Under the pieces are notes generated by a model that was given only the letters and a program-made list of their open reading frames with translations, did no database searches and was not told where the DNA came from. Shown here one piece after another: positions 34,713 through 44,267 of a stretch of 57,362 nucleotides of DNA. The first letter of the stretch is position 1; the number at the start of each line of letters is the position of its first letter. Origin of the DNA: an uncultured Clostridia bacterium (GTDB taxonomy: Bacteria > Bacillota > Clostridia > Lachnospirales > Anaerotignaceae); contig CAJUNT010000015.1 of the NCBI GenBank assembly GCA_910587735.1, positions 1-57,362 on the forward strand, written 5' to 3'. The translations under genes were made by a program, and so were the position numbers.

Positions 34713-36383
34713 ATGAAAACAGATTTACAAATTGCACAAGAATGTACTATGGAACATATTGAAAAAATTGCAAAAAAGGCAGGTATACCAGAAGAATATA
34801 TTGAATGTTATGGAAAATATAAAGCAAAAATTAGCAGTGAATATTATGATAAAATAAAAGATAATAAAGATGGTAAATTGATATTGGTGACAGCGGTCAA
34901 TCCTACACCAGCAGGAGAAGGTAAAACAACTGTTACGATTGGTTTAACACAAGCATTACAAAAATTAGGTAAAAATGCTATTGCTGCATTAAGAGAGCCT
35001 TCTCTTGGTCCTTGTATGGGTATCAAGGGAGGTGCGGCTGGAGGCGGTTATGCTCAAGTTGTACCTATGGAAGACATCAATTTACATTTTACAGGAGATT
35101 TACACGCTATTACAACAGCAAACAATTTGCTTTCTGCTATGGTGGACAACCATATTCAGCAAGGCAATGTCTGCAATATTGATGTCAGAAGAGTTGTTTG
35201 GAAACGTGTATTAGATATGAATGACAGAGCATTGCGTCATGTTGTAGTAGGTTTAGGCGGAAAAGTGCATGGTGTACCTCGTGAGGATGGTTTCCAAATT
35301 ACAGTAGCATCTGAAATTATGGCAATATTCTGTTTAGCAAAAGATTTACAAGATTTAAAAGAAATGCTGGGTAAAATTATTGTTGGATATACTTATGATG
35401 ATAAACCAGTAACTGCTCATGATATTGGTGCAGATGGTGCTATGACAGCATTATTAAAAGATGCTTTACAACCTAATTTGGTACAGACATTGGAAAATAC
35501 ACCAGCATTGATACATGGTGGTCCATTTGCAAATATTGCACATGGTTGTAACAGCGTAAGAGCAACAAAAACAGCATTAAAATTGGCGGACTATGTGATT
35601 ACAGAAGCAGGATTCGGCGCTGATTTGGGTGCAGAAAAATTCTTTGATATTAAATGTCGTAAAACAGGATTAAAGCCAGATGCTGTCGTACTTGTTGCAA
35701 CAATAAGAGCATTAAAATATAATGGTGGTGTTGCAAAAGCTGATTTGAGTAATGAAAATTTAGAAGCACTTAAAAAAGGCTTTGTTAATTTAGAAAAACA
35801 TATTGAAAACATACAAAAATTTCATATACCTGTTGTAGTGACATTAAATCACTTTGTAGCAGATACTGATGCAGAAGTTGCTTATGTAAAACAACGCTGT
35901 GAAGAAATGGGAGCTGATTTTGAAGTGGCACACGTTTGGGCAGACGGTGGTACTGGAGGTAAAGCACTTGCAGAAAAAGTATTATATACATTAGAAAACA
36001 AAAAAAGTGATTTTAAGTTATTGTATGAAGATAATTTGACAATAGAACAGAAAATCAATACTATTTGTAAAGAAATTTATGGTGCAGGCAATGTAAACTT
36101 TACAGCGGCAGCAAAAAAAACATTAGAACAAATTAAGAAATTAGGATTTGAACATTTTCCAGTATGTATGGCAAAAACACAATATTCTCTTTCAGATGAC
36201 CCTAATGTTTTGGGAAGACCAGAAGGCTTTACAGTGACAGTAAAAGAAATTAGAATTTCTGCTGGTGCAGGATTTATTGTAGCACTTTTAGGTGATATTA
36301 TGACAATGCCAGGATTGCCAAAAGCACCCGCAGCATTAAATATTGATATTGATGAAAAAGGAAATATTGTAGGATTATTTTAA
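34713..36383 (+). CDS. fhs: Formate-tetrahydrofolate ligase
   Basis: This 556-residue cytoplasmic enzyme joins formate to tetrahydrofolate at the cost of ATP, giving 10-formyl-THF for purine synthesis and acetogenic one-carbon flow. The ATP-binding loop PTPAGEGKTT lies at 64-73. GIKGGAAGGGYAQVVPMED and EAGFGADLGAEKF are family signatures, and the length is typical. The start follows AGGAGAG. It is under a ZTP riboswitch and followed by folD, the next enzyme of the pathway, after a hairpin. Confidence 0.98.
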   Translation: MKTDLQIAQECTMEHIEKIAKKAGIPEEYIECYGKYKAKISSEYYDKIKDNKDGKLILVTAVNPTPAGEGKTTVTIGLTQALQKLGKNAIAALREPSLGPCMGIKGGAAGGGYAQVVPMEDINLHFTGDLHAITTANNLLSAMVDNHIQQGNVCNIDVRRVVWKRVLDMNDRALRHVVVGLGGKVHGVPREDGFQITVASEIMAIFCLAKDLQDLKEMLGKIIVGYTYDDKPVTAHDIGADGAMTALLKDALQPNLVQTLENTPALIHGGPFANIAHGCNSVRATKTALKLADYVITEAGFGADLGAEKFFDIKCRKTGLKPDAVVLVATIRALKYNGGVAKADLSNENLEALKKGFVNLEKHIENIQKFHIPVVVTLNHFVADTDAEVAYVKQRCEEMGADFEVAHVWADGGTGGKALAEKVLYTLENKKSDFKLLYEDNLTIEQKINTICKEIYGAGNVNFTAAAKKTLEQIKKLGFEHFPVCMAKTQYSLSDDPNVLGRPEGFTVTVKEIRISAGAGFIVALLGDIMTMPGLPKAPAALNIDIDEKGNIVGLF

Positions 36384-36430
36384 TAGTGTTGTTTTAAACA
36401 ATATATTATGATAATATAAGTGATAGAATA

Positions 36431-36461
36431 AACTCCCCTGTCTATAAAGGCAGGGGCGTTT
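36431..36461 (+). terminator. Hairpin after fhs
   Basis: AACTCCCCTG and CAGGGGCGTT pair with one mismatch. The T-tail is short, so folD may be reached by partial read-through. Confidence 0.6.
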
Positions 36462-36542
36462 GATATTGCTTTATAATTAAAAAGTAATCCATAAGGAATA
36501 TCAGAAAACAATATTTTTATAAATATTTAGGAGAGGTTTTAT

Positions 36543-37397
36543 ATGAGTGCAAAAATAATAGATGGAAAAGCGATTTCTTTAGATATCAAACAGGAAGTAA
36601 AAAAGCAAACAGAACAATTAAAACAAAAAGGTATTACACCTTGTCTTGCTGTTGTGCTTGTAGGAGAAGACAGTGCATCAAAAGTTTATGTAAATAATAA
36701 AAAAAAGGCTTGCGATTTTTGCGGTATTACATCTATAAGCTATGAATTACCTGAAAGCACAAAAGAAAGTGAATTATTGGAATTAATAAAAAAATTAAAT
36801 CAAGATAAAAGTATTAACGGAATATTGGTACAGTTACCATTACCAAAGCATATCAATGAAAATCATATCATACTGGCAATATCACCTCAAAAAGATGTAG
36901 ATTGTTTTCATCCTCAAAATGTAGGAACATTATATACAGGAGGAAAATGCTTTTTACCATGTACACCAGCAGGAATATTGGAATTGATACAAAGAAGTGG
37001 CTATGATATTACAGCAAAAGAATGTGTTGTAATTGGTAGGAGTAATATTGTAGGAAAACCAGTTGCTATGCTTTTACTCCGTGAAAATGGCACTGTCACA
37101 ATATGTCATTCTAAAACAAAAAATTTACATGATATTTGCAAACGTGCAGATATTATTGTTGTAGCAACAGGAAAAAGAAATACATTAACAAGAGATATGG
37201 TAAAACAAGGTGCTATTATAATTGATGTAGGTATGAATCGTAATGAAGAAGGTAAACTTTGTGGCGATGTAGATTTTGAAAATGTAAAAGAAGTAGCTAG
37301 AGCAATTACACCTGTACCTGGAGGAGTTGGTCCTATGACTATTGCTATGCTTATGAAAAACTGTTTAACAGCAGCAGAACTTCAATCATATTGTTGA
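36543..37397 (+). CDS. folD: Methylenetetrahydrofolate dehydrogenase/cyclohydrolase FolD
   Basis: This 284-residue bifunctional enzyme interconverts 5,10-methylene-, methenyl- and 10-formyl-THF. The active-site lysine lies in the SKVYVNNKKKACDFCGI segment. GILVQLPLPKHI and the C-terminal PVPGGVGPMTIAML are classic signatures, and VVIGRSNIVGKPVAMLL is the nucleotide-binding part. The start follows AGGAGAGG. It lies downstream of fhs, and the pair forms the folate branch of one-carbon metabolism. Confidence 0.97.
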   Translation: MSAKIIDGKAISLDIKQEVKKQTEQLKQKGITPCLAVVLVGEDSASKVYVNNKKKACDFCGITSISYELPESTKESELLELIKKLNQDKSINGILVQLPLPKHINENHIILAISPQKDVDCFHPQNVGTLYTGGKCFLPCTPAGILELIQRSGYDITAKECVVIGRSNIVGKPVAMLLLRENGTVTICHSKTKNLHDICKRADIIVVATGKRNTLTRDMVKQGAIIIDVGMNRNEEGKLCGDVDFENVKEVARAITPVPGGVGPMTIAMLMKNCLTAAELQSYC

Positions 37398-37457
37398 TTG
37401 TAAACTTTACTGTAAAAGTATTAACGAAAACAATGATTCTTAAGGAGGAGCGAATAT

Positions 37458-38816
37458 ATGAATGCAACAGTTGCATTTACTTCTTTAGGGTGTGACAAAA
37501 ATAGAGTAGATAGTGAGGTAATGCTTGGCATATTATGCAAAAATGGTTATCGTATTGTTACAGATGAAAAAGAAGCAGATATTATTGTAATTAATACTTG
37601 CTGTTTTATAAAAGATGCTTTGGAAGAAAGTATTGAAACCATATTAGAAATGGCAGAATATAAAAAAGTGGGGTGCTGTAAAGGGATAATTGTAGCTGGT
37701 TGTTTGGGACAAAGATATGAAAAAGAAATATTTCAAGAAATGCCTGAAGTAGATGCTGTAATTGGTACAGCTGCCTATGAGTCTATATCAAAAATAATAG
37801 AGCGTATATTAAATGGAGAAAAAAATATAAAAGAAATAGCAGATATCAATACTGTTATGACAGAAAGTAATGCAAAAAATCGTATCATTTCCACAGCAAA
37901 TTATTATGCATATTTAAAAATTTCAGAGGGTTGTGATAATCATTGTACTTATTGCATAATACCAAAAATAAGAGGAAGGCATAGAAGTCGTACAATAGAA
38001 AGTCTTGTAGAAGAAACAGAAATACTTGCAAAACAAGGTGTAAAAGAAATTGTGATTGTAGCACAAGACAGTTCTATATATGGCAAGGATTTATATGGAG
38101 AATGTAAACTTCATATACTTTTAGAAAAACTGTGTGAAATAGAAGGCATTGAATGGATACGTCTTTTGTATTGTTATCCAGAAACATTAACAGAGCAAAC
38201 CATTCAAGTGATGGCAAAGCAATCTAAAATATGTCATTATATTGATTTACCTATACAACATGGTAGTGATACTGTTTTAAAAAGAATGGGCAGAAAAAGC
38301 ACACAAAGTATTTTAAAACAAAAAATAACAAAATTAAGACAAGCAATGCCTGATATTGCAATTCGTACAACATTTATTGTAGGATTTCCAAATGAAACAG
38401 AACAGGAATTTCAGGAATTAATAGACTTTATAGAAGAAATTCGTTTTGATAAATTGGGTGTGTTTACTTATTCTCAAGAAGAAGGTACACCAGCGGCAAA
38501 TATGGAAAATCAAATAGAAGAAGATATTAAACAAAAAAGAAAAGATATTGCTATGGAAGTACAAAAGGCAATTTCTGCGCAATACTGTGAAAAACAAATA
38601 GGTAGTATAAAACAAGTCATTGTGGAAGGAAAATTGCCAGAGCAAGATATTTATTGTGGCAGAACAATGAAAGATGCACCTGATATTGATGGACTTGTGT
38701 TTTTTTCATCAAAACAAGAATTGATTTCAGGAGATTTTGTAAAGGTACTGATTAAACAAGCAAGTGATTATGATTTGATTGGAGAGTTGTTTTATGCAGA
38801 TGAATCTGGCGAATAA
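37458..38816 (+). CDS. rimO: Ribosomal protein S12 methylthiotransferase RimO
   Basis: This 452-residue radical SAM enzyme adds a methylthio group to an aspartate of ribosomal protein S12. The N-terminal MTTase domain starts FTSLGCDKNRVDSEVML, typical of RimO rather than MiaB. The radical SAM cluster is SEGCDNHCTYCIIPKIRGR, and a C-terminal TRAM domain follows. The start follows AAGGAGGAG. Its end overlaps the pgsA start by 23 bases, indicating translational coupling. Confidence 0.96.
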   Translation: MNATVAFTSLGCDKNRVDSEVMLGILCKNGYRIVTDEKEADIIVINTCCFIKDALEESIETILEMAEYKKVGCCKGIIVAGCLGQRYEKEIFQEMPEVDAVIGTAAYESISKIIERILNGEKNIKEIADINTVMTESNAKNRIISTANYYAYLKISEGCDNHCTYCIIPKIRGRHRSRTIESLVEETEILAKQGVKEIVIVAQDSSIYGKDLYGECKLHILLEKLCEIEGIEWIRLLYCYPETLTEQTIQVMAKQSKICHYIDLPIQHGSDTVLKRMGRKSTQSILKQKITKLRQAMPDIAIRTTFIVGFPNETEQEFQELIDFIEEIRFDKLGVFTYSQEEGTPAANMENQIEEDIKQKRKDIAMEVQKAISAQYCEKQIGSIKQVIVEGKLPEQDIYCGRTMKDAPDIDGLVFFSSKQELISGDFVKVLIKQASDYDLIGELFYADESGE

Positions 38817-39333
38817 ACTAACAATGATGCGTGTTGTGTTAATACCTGTTTTTTTGATAGTTTTATTATCTCCACTTGTAGCAGAACCATTTAGCCGTTA
38901 TATTGCAGTAGCTATATTTGTTGTGGCATCTATAACGGATTTTTTAGATGGATATATTGCAAGAAGCAGAAATATGGTAAGTAATTTCGGTAAATTTATG
39001 GACCCATTGGCAGATAAATTACTGGTATGCTCTGCATTGGTTGCTATGGTAGAATTAAATGATTTACCTGCTTGGGTAGTAATTATTATATTAAGTAGAG
39101 AATTTGCCATTACAGGCTTTAGAACACTTGCTATGGAAGCAAATATTGTTATGGCTGCAAGCTGGTGGGGCAAAATTAAAACAACAACACAAATGATTAT
39201 GATTATTGTGGTATTGTTAAATATAAACAGTATGCAAATGATAGAATGGGTATTGATAACATTAGCGACATTTTTTACTATTGTTTCTGGTGTGGATTAT
39301 ATTGTGAAAAATAAAAATGTTTTAAAGGGATAA
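38794..39333 (+). CDS. pgsA: CDP-diacylglycerol-glycerol-3-phosphate 3-phosphatidyltransferase
   Basis: This 179-residue membrane enzyme makes phosphatidylglycerol phosphate. The CDP-alcohol phosphotransferase motif is complete: DFLDGYIAR, then G and two aspartates in NFGKFMDPLADK. Several hydrophobic segments cover the rest. ATG 38794 sits seven bases after GGAGAG inside the rimO end and is preferred to 38779. The rimO-pgsA-cinA-recA order is common in Firmicutes. Confidence 0.93.
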   Translation: MQMNLANKLTMMRVVLIPVFLIVLLSPLVAEPFSRYIAVAIFVVASITDFLDGYIARSRNMVSNFGKFMDPLADKLLVCSALVAMVELNDLPAWVVIIILSREFAITGFRTLAMEANIVMAASWWGKIKTTTQMIMIIVVLLNINSMQMIEWVLITLATFFTIVSGVDYIVKNKNVLKG

Positions 39334-39395
39334 GAGAGTAAAATGATATAAATATGAAACCAAGTCTAAAAATGATTTTTTAAGGAGGTTTTTTA

Positions 39396-40628
39396 ATGAA
39401 AGCAGAAATTATTGCAGTAGGTACAGAAATATTATTAGGAGATATATTAAATACAAATGCACAGTATTTAGCTTTACAGCTTGCTGAATTAGGCATTGAT
39501 GTACATTATCAATCTGTTGTAGGGGATAATCCTCAAAGATTAAAAGACACCATATTTCATGCTTTTTCAAGAGCAAGTTTAATTATTACAACGGGAGGGC
39601 TTGGACCTACAGAAGATGATTTAACAAAAGAAACAGGTGCAGAATATTTTGATGAGGAATTAGTACTAGATGAAAGAGCATTAAAAAGAATAGAAAATTA
39701 TTTTAACAAAGTTGGAAGAAAAATGACAGAGAACAACAGAAAGCAAGCTTTTGTTCCTAAAAATAGTACTGTACTTTATAATGATAATGGTACAGCACCA
39801 GGAATTATTATAGAAAAAAATAATAAAATACTTGTTATGCTCCCTGGACCACCAAAGGAAACAGTACCTATGTTTGAACAGCAAGTAAAACCATATTTAG
39901 CAAAAAAACAGGAATATACTTTTGTATCCCGTGTACTGCGTATAGCAGGAGTAGGGGAAAGCAGTATGGAAACAATAGTAAAAGATTTAATTGATAGTCA
40001 AACAAATCCAAGTATTGCCCCCTATGCCAAAGATGCAGAATCTATATTGCGTATTACAGCAAAGGCAAAAGATAAACAGCAAGCAGAACAAATGATTGAG
40101 CCAGTAGCACAAGAGATATATCGTCGTTTTGGTAATGATATTTATGCAGAAGGCGAAACTAATATGCAAACAACTGTTGCAAAACTTTTAATTGATAAAC
40201 AAAAGACGATTGCTACAGCAGAATCCTGTACAGGGGGAGCAATCGCATCTGCATTAGTAGAATATGCAGGTATTTCTTCTACTTTTATAGATGGCTGTGT
40301 AACATATTCTAATGCATCAAAACAAAATAGATTAGGTGTAAAATCAGAAACATTACAAAAATATGGTGCAGTAAGTCCTCAAACAGCTATAGAAATGGCA
40401 GAAGGTGCAGCGAAAACAGCAAATGCGAATATTGGACTTTCTACAACAGGTGTTGCAGGTCCAGATGGTGGGACAGAACAAAAACCAGTTGGATTGGTTT
40501 ATATTGGATTAACAATAGATGGTGTGACAACTGTAAAAGAATGTCATTTTGTGGGAAATAGAGAAAAAATACGTGTTAGAGCTGTTTATACTGCATTGGA
40601 TTATTTAAGAAGGGAATTATTGAAATGA
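39396..40628 (+). CDS. cinA: CinA-like protein
   Basis: This 410-residue protein has an N-terminal molybdopterin-binding-like (MoCF) domain, starting AEIIAVGTEILLGD with TTGGLGPTEDDLT. The C-terminal CinA domain (about 255-410) has ATAESCTGGAIASALVEYAG and STTGVAGPDGG and is linked to NMN deamidation and nucleotide salvage. The full length of both domains is present. The start follows AAGGAGG. Its stop overlaps the next gene's ATG by four bases. Confidence 0.95.
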   Translation: MKAEIIAVGTEILLGDILNTNAQYLALQLAELGIDVHYQSVVGDNPQRLKDTIFHAFSRASLIITTGGLGPTEDDLTKETGAEYFDEELVLDERALKRIENYFNKVGRKMTENNRKQAFVPKNSTVLYNDNGTAPGIIIEKNNKILVMLPGPPKETVPMFEQQVKPYLAKKQEYTFVSRVLRIAGVGESSMETIVKDLIDSQTNPSIAPYAKDAESILRITAKAKDKQQAEQMIEPVAQEIYRRFGNDIYAEGETNMQTTVAKLLIDKQKTIATAESCTGGAIASALVEYAGISSTFIDGCVTYSNASKQNRLGVKSETLQKYGAVSPQTAIEMAEGAAKTANANIGLSTTGVAGPDGGTEQKPVGLVYIGLTIDGVTTVKECHFVGNREKIRVRAVYTALDYLRRELLK

Positions 40629-41500
40629 GTCAATATAAGGGCGATTTCTTTTTATTGATTGCGGCTATGATAGGCGGTTTAGGATTTGTATTTATAAAAT
40701 ATCTTTTGGAATGGCATTTTACACCTTTTCAGATTATTGCAGGACGATTTTTGATAGCAACATTGTTTTTATATGTGATTTATCACAAAGAATTACGTCA
40801 AATTACAATACAAGAATGGAAATATGGTAGTATATTGGGTATACTTTTGTTTTTACTTTTTGTATTGATGACATTAGGACTGCAATATACAACACCTTCT
40901 GTAAATGCTTTTTTGACTTGTTTACCAGCGGTTATTGTTCCTTTTATACTTTGGGGCGTATTCCATACCATGCCAGATAGAATGAACTTCATTACGGCAA
41001 CTATGACAATGGTAGGGGTTGCATTGCTTTCTGGTGCAAATGGTATAGAGGGTGGTATTGGTATCGTATTATCATTAGGTGCTTCTATAGCGTTTGCATT
41101 TCAAATGGCTTTTATGGACAGATTTTTAAAAAAAGGGAATGCATTACATTTAGCATTAGTAGAACATACTATTGTATTAACATTATCGTCAATATTGGCA
41201 GTGCGGCAAAATGCAGATGTTCCTAATATTACATTTTCTATTTTAAAATATTTTTTGCTTTTGGGTATATTTTGCACAGGAACATATTTTGTATTACAAA
41301 GTTTGGGACAGCAATATACAAAACCTTCTAAAGCTGCAATTATATTGACATTGGAATCCGTTTTTGCTTGTTTTGCTTCTGCTGTATTATATGGAGAAAG
41401 ATTAAATATAAGAGGATATTTAGGTTGTATCGTAATATTTTGTGCATTGATTTTAACAGAATTAAAGCCAAAGCAAAAAATGATAGAAAACAATAGTTGA
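40625..41500 (+). CDS. EamA/DMT family transporter
   Basis: This 291-residue protein has about ten membrane segments in two EamA repeats: one with GGLGFVFIKYLLEWHFTPFQ and the second ending with TKPSKAAIILTLESVFACFA. Its ATG overlaps the cinA stop as ATGA, so it is co-translated with cinA. The recA promoter's -35 box begins at its stop codon. The substrate is unknown. It is only distantly similar to the EamA protein at 3733-4650. Confidence 0.9.
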   Translation: MSQYKGDFFLLIAAMIGGLGFVFIKYLLEWHFTPFQIIAGRFLIATLFLYVIYHKELRQITIQEWKYGSILGILLFLLFVLMTLGLQYTTPSVNAFLTCLPAVIVPFILWGVFHTMPDRMNFITATMTMVGVALLSGANGIEGGIGIVLSLGASIAFAFQMAFMDRFLKKGNALHLALVEHTIVLTLSSILAVRQNADVPNITFSILKYFLLLGIFCTGTYFVLQSLGQQYTKPSKAAIILTLESVFACFASAVLYGERLNIRGYLGCIVIFCALILTELKPKQKMIENNS

Positions 41501-41540
41501 CGAAAATATAGTTTTGATTTATAATTAGAACATAAGTTCG
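41497..41540 (+). promoter_or_regulatory. recA promoter with LexA (SOS) box
   Basis: TTGACG (41497-41502), 17 bases, TATAAT (41520-41525). AGAACATAAGTTCG (41527-41540) follows at once; it differs little from the Gram-positive LexA box CGAAC-N4-GTTCG. Its location over the start site fits LexA repression and induction by DNA damage. Confidence 0.88.
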
Positions 41541-41572
41541 TATTTTTGATAATAGAAAGGTGGCTTTATATT

Positions 41573-42688
41573 ATGGCAGATAAAAAAGGTGCAAAAAAAT
41601 TTGAGGAGATTAGACCAGAAGATAAAGGAAAAGCATTAGAAGCAGCACTTGCTTATATTGAAAAACAATTTGGAAAAGGTGCTGTTATGAAATTAGGTGA
41701 CAGTTCTGCAAAAATGAGTGTGGAAGTGATACCCACTGGATCATTAAGTCTTGATATTGCATTAGGAGTGGGAGGTATTCCAAAAGGCAGAATTATAGAG
41801 GTATATGGTCCAGAATCTTCTGGTAAAACAACGATTGCATTGCATATGGTTGCAGAAGTACAAAAACAAGGCGGTATTGCAGGATATATTGATGCAGAGC
41901 ATGCCATGGACCCTGTATATGCAAAAGCATTAGGTGTAGATATTGACAATTTATATATTTCACAGCCAGATGATGGAGAGCAAGCACTTGAAATAGCAGA
42001 AACAATGGTAAGAAGTGGCGCAATGGATATTGTGATTGTGGATTCTGTTGCTGCTCTTGTACCTCGTGCCGAAATACAGGGAGAAATGGGCGACTCTCAT
42101 ATGGGATTACAAGCAAGGCTGATGTCACAAGCGTTAAGAAAATTGACAGGTATTACAAATAAATCAAAATGCTCTGTTATATTTATCAATCAGCTTCGTG
42201 AAAAAATTGGTTTGACATTTGGAAATCCTGAAACAACAACAGGTGGTAGAGCATTAAAATTTTATGCTTCTGTTCGTATTGATATTAGAAAAGCAGATGC
42301 ATTAAAACAAGGTGATGCTGTTGTTGGAAATCGTACAAAAGTAAAAATTGCCAAAAATAAAGTTGCACCTCCTTTTAAAACAGCAGAATTTGATATTATG
42401 TATGGACAGGGTGTTTCAAAAGAAGGAGATATATTAGATTTGGCTGTGGAAATTGATGTTGTAAATAAGAGCGGAGCATGGTATTCTTATAAAGAAACAC
42501 GTATTGGACAAGGCAGAGAAAATGCTAAAATTTATTTAAAAGAACACCCAGAAGAATGTCAGGAGATTGAAAAAGAAGTTAGAAAATATTATAATTTACC
42601 TATAAACGAAGAAGAAATGATGGCAGAGTCAAAAGAAAAGGAAAATATGCCTCCTGAATTAGATGAAGAAGATGATATGACAGAATAA
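41573..42688 (+). CDS. recA: Recombinase RecA
   Basis: This 371-residue strand-exchange protein also triggers LexA cleavage. Walker A is GPESSGKTT (79-87). IVDSVAALVPRAEIQGEMGD and the loop GGRALKFYASVR are present. The C-terminal tail is acidic, as in other RecA proteins. ATG 41573 follows AAAGGTGG; an earlier ATG at 41546 is not supported. It has its own SOS-controlled promoter. recX, its modulator, lies about 900 bases further on, after a lipoprotein gene. Confidence 0.98.
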   Translation: MADKKGAKKFEEIRPEDKGKALEAALAYIEKQFGKGAVMKLGDSSAKMSVEVIPTGSLSLDIALGVGGIPKGRIIEVYGPESSGKTTIALHMVAEVQKQGGIAGYIDAEHAMDPVYAKALGVDIDNLYISQPDDGEQALEIAETMVRSGAMDIVIVDSVAALVPRAEIQGEMGDSHMGLQARLMSQALRKLTGITNKSKCSVIFINQLREKIGLTFGNPETTTGGRALKFYASVRIDIRKADALKQGDAVVGNRTKVKIAKNKVAPPFKTAEFDIMYGQGVSKEGDILDLAVEIDVVNKSGAWYSYKETRIGQGRENAKIYLKEHPEECQEIEKEVRKYYNLPINEEEMMAESKEKENMPPELDEEDDMTE

Positions 42689-42783
42689 TAACATCATTTT
42701 TGTAACATCATATTGTTGTATACAAAAAATATTTATTTTAATAGTTAAGTTTATAAAATAGTTTTACAAATACAATATATTAT

Positions 42784-42816
42784 CTACACCCTCCTTAATT
42801 GTAAGGCGGGTGTTAG
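42784..42816 (+). terminator. Hairpin after recA
   Basis: ACACCCTCCTT pairs with AAGGCGGGTGT around AATTGT, about 100 bases past the recA stop. A mismatch and no T-run weaken the call. Confidence 0.55.
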
Positions 42817-42918
42817 ATTGTAAAAAGAGGTTCTTTTTTATAAAAGATATCAGCGTTTTCTTTTATCTGTTTTTTATGTGTGATGATATTAATTTATATG
42901 AGAAAGCGGTGGGGAAAA

Positions 42919-43461
42919 TTGAAAAAAATAAGTATTGTATTATTGGCTATATTTTTGTGTGTTTTTGGTGCAGGTTGTGGCATGAAACAAAAAGTAAAAG
43001 ATTTTGCTACAGAATGGAAAGCAGATGGCAGAGAATATGGTAAAGAAAAAACATTTTCTAAAGATGATACAGTAGAAACAGCGTTTTTTAAGGTAAAAGT
43101 GAATAGTATTACAACAGAAGATGAAATTGAGGGCTATGTGCCAGAAGATAAAGCACATCAATTTATTGTTGCAAATATAACAGTAGAAAATACATATGAA
43201 GATTTTGAAAGTATTACAATGTTTTGTGATGATTTTGAATTGACATGGGAAACATTAGGTGATGAAACAACATTCCCAGAATATCAATTTTATGAGGAAC
43301 AATTACCAGACAGTTATGAATTAAAATATGGCGAAAGCAAAACAGGAAATTTAATATTTATTACACCTAGAGATATGACAGATTATCGTATGAAATATTA
43401 TGAGGTGTGGGATGACAATTTTATAGGAAATACATATTATATTAATTTTTCGACAAAATAA
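42919..43461 (+). CDS. DUF4352-like lipoprotein
   Basis: This is an exported lipoprotein of 180 residues. From the TTG at 42919 the sequence MKKISIVLLAIFLCVFGAGC gives a basic start, a hydrophobic core and lipobox. The mature part has an immunoglobulin-like DUF4352 pattern: VETAFFKVKVNSITTEDE, VANITVENTYEDFESI and a late YGESKTGNLIF. TTG is chosen because GGTGGGG lies four bases before it; upstream ATGs lack a site. It separates recA from recX and has no obvious link to them. Confidence 0.7.
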   Translation: MKKISIVLLAIFLCVFGAGCGMKQKVKDFATEWKADGREYGKEKTFSKDDTVETAFFKVKVNSITTEDEIEGYVPEDKAHQFIVANITVENTYEDFESITMFCDDFELTWETLGDETTFPEYQFYEEQLPDSYELKYGESKTGNLIFITPRDMTDYRMKYYEVWDDNFIGNTYYINFSTK

Positions 43462-43503
43462 ATAAAAAACAAATAAGAGCAGTATATGTAAGTTTTAGAC
43501 TGT

Positions 43504-43530
43504 AAGCAGGTAAATACCTGCTTTTATTTG
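43504..43530 (+). terminator. Terminator after the lipoprotein
   Basis: AAGCAGGTA pairs with TACCTGCTT, followed by TTATTTG. Confidence 0.65.
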
Positions 43531-43607
43531 TATCTATTTATGATAAATATAACAAATGGATTTTGTTAAATCATTTTATATGGTGTAAATAAGGAAGTGA
43601 AAATGAT

Positions 43608-44228
43608 TTGATTATTACAGCAATTACACAGCAAAAAAATAATAAAGACAGATATTCAGTATTTATAGATGATAATTTCGCTTTTGGTTTAATTATGCAA
43701 GATATTGTTTATTTTAAATTGAAACAGGGAGAAGAAATTTCACAGGAAAAGTATAATTTTATACAAAATGAATTGATTTATATACAAGCACAAGATATAG
43801 CATTACATTATATAGCTTATAAAATGAGAACAGAGCAGGAAGTACGTAAAAAATTATTTGAAAAAGAGTATACAGAATATATAATAGAACGTGTTATACA
43901 TTTTTTAATAGAATATCATTATATAGATGACATGAAATATTGTAAGAGTTATATTAAACAGCGTTTACAATATAATCCTAAAGGCGTATATATATTAAAA
44001 ATGGAGTTAAAACAAAGAGGGATTAAACAAAGTATAATTGATAAGGCGATTGAGAATTCAGATATAGATGAATTGAATGATGCTATAAAATTACTTCAAA
44101 AAAAATGTTTATATTTGGACGATATTGATGAAAAAAATAAAAAAAGACTGTTTGCATTTTTACAGCGTAGAGGATATTCCTATGATATAATAAAAGAAGC
44201 CTTTGCATATGTTACAAAAAATGAATGA
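43608..44228 (+). CDS. recX: Regulatory protein RecX
   Basis: This 206-residue all-helical protein modulates RecA filaments. The segments AHYIAYKMRTEQEVR-like (YIAYKMRTEQEVRKKLFEKE), YIDDMKYCKSYIKQR and KGVYILKMELKQRGI are the repeated three-helix units of RecX. It begins with TTG at 43608 after AAGGAAGTGA. Firmicutes commonly carry recX close to recA. Confidence 0.9.
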   Translation: MIITAITQQKNNKDRYSVFIDDNFAFGLIMQDIVYFKLKQGEEISQEKYNFIQNELIYIQAQDIALHYIAYKMRTEQEVRKKLFEKEYTEYIIERVIHFLIEYHYIDDMKYCKSYIKQRLQYNPKGVYILKMELKQRGIKQSIIDKAIENSDIDELNDAIKLLQKKCLYLDDIDEKNKKRLFAFLQRRGYSYDIIKEAFAYVTKNE

Positions 44229-44267
44229 GTAAAATAAATGTGAGAGGTGGAAAGGATTTGATAAGCT

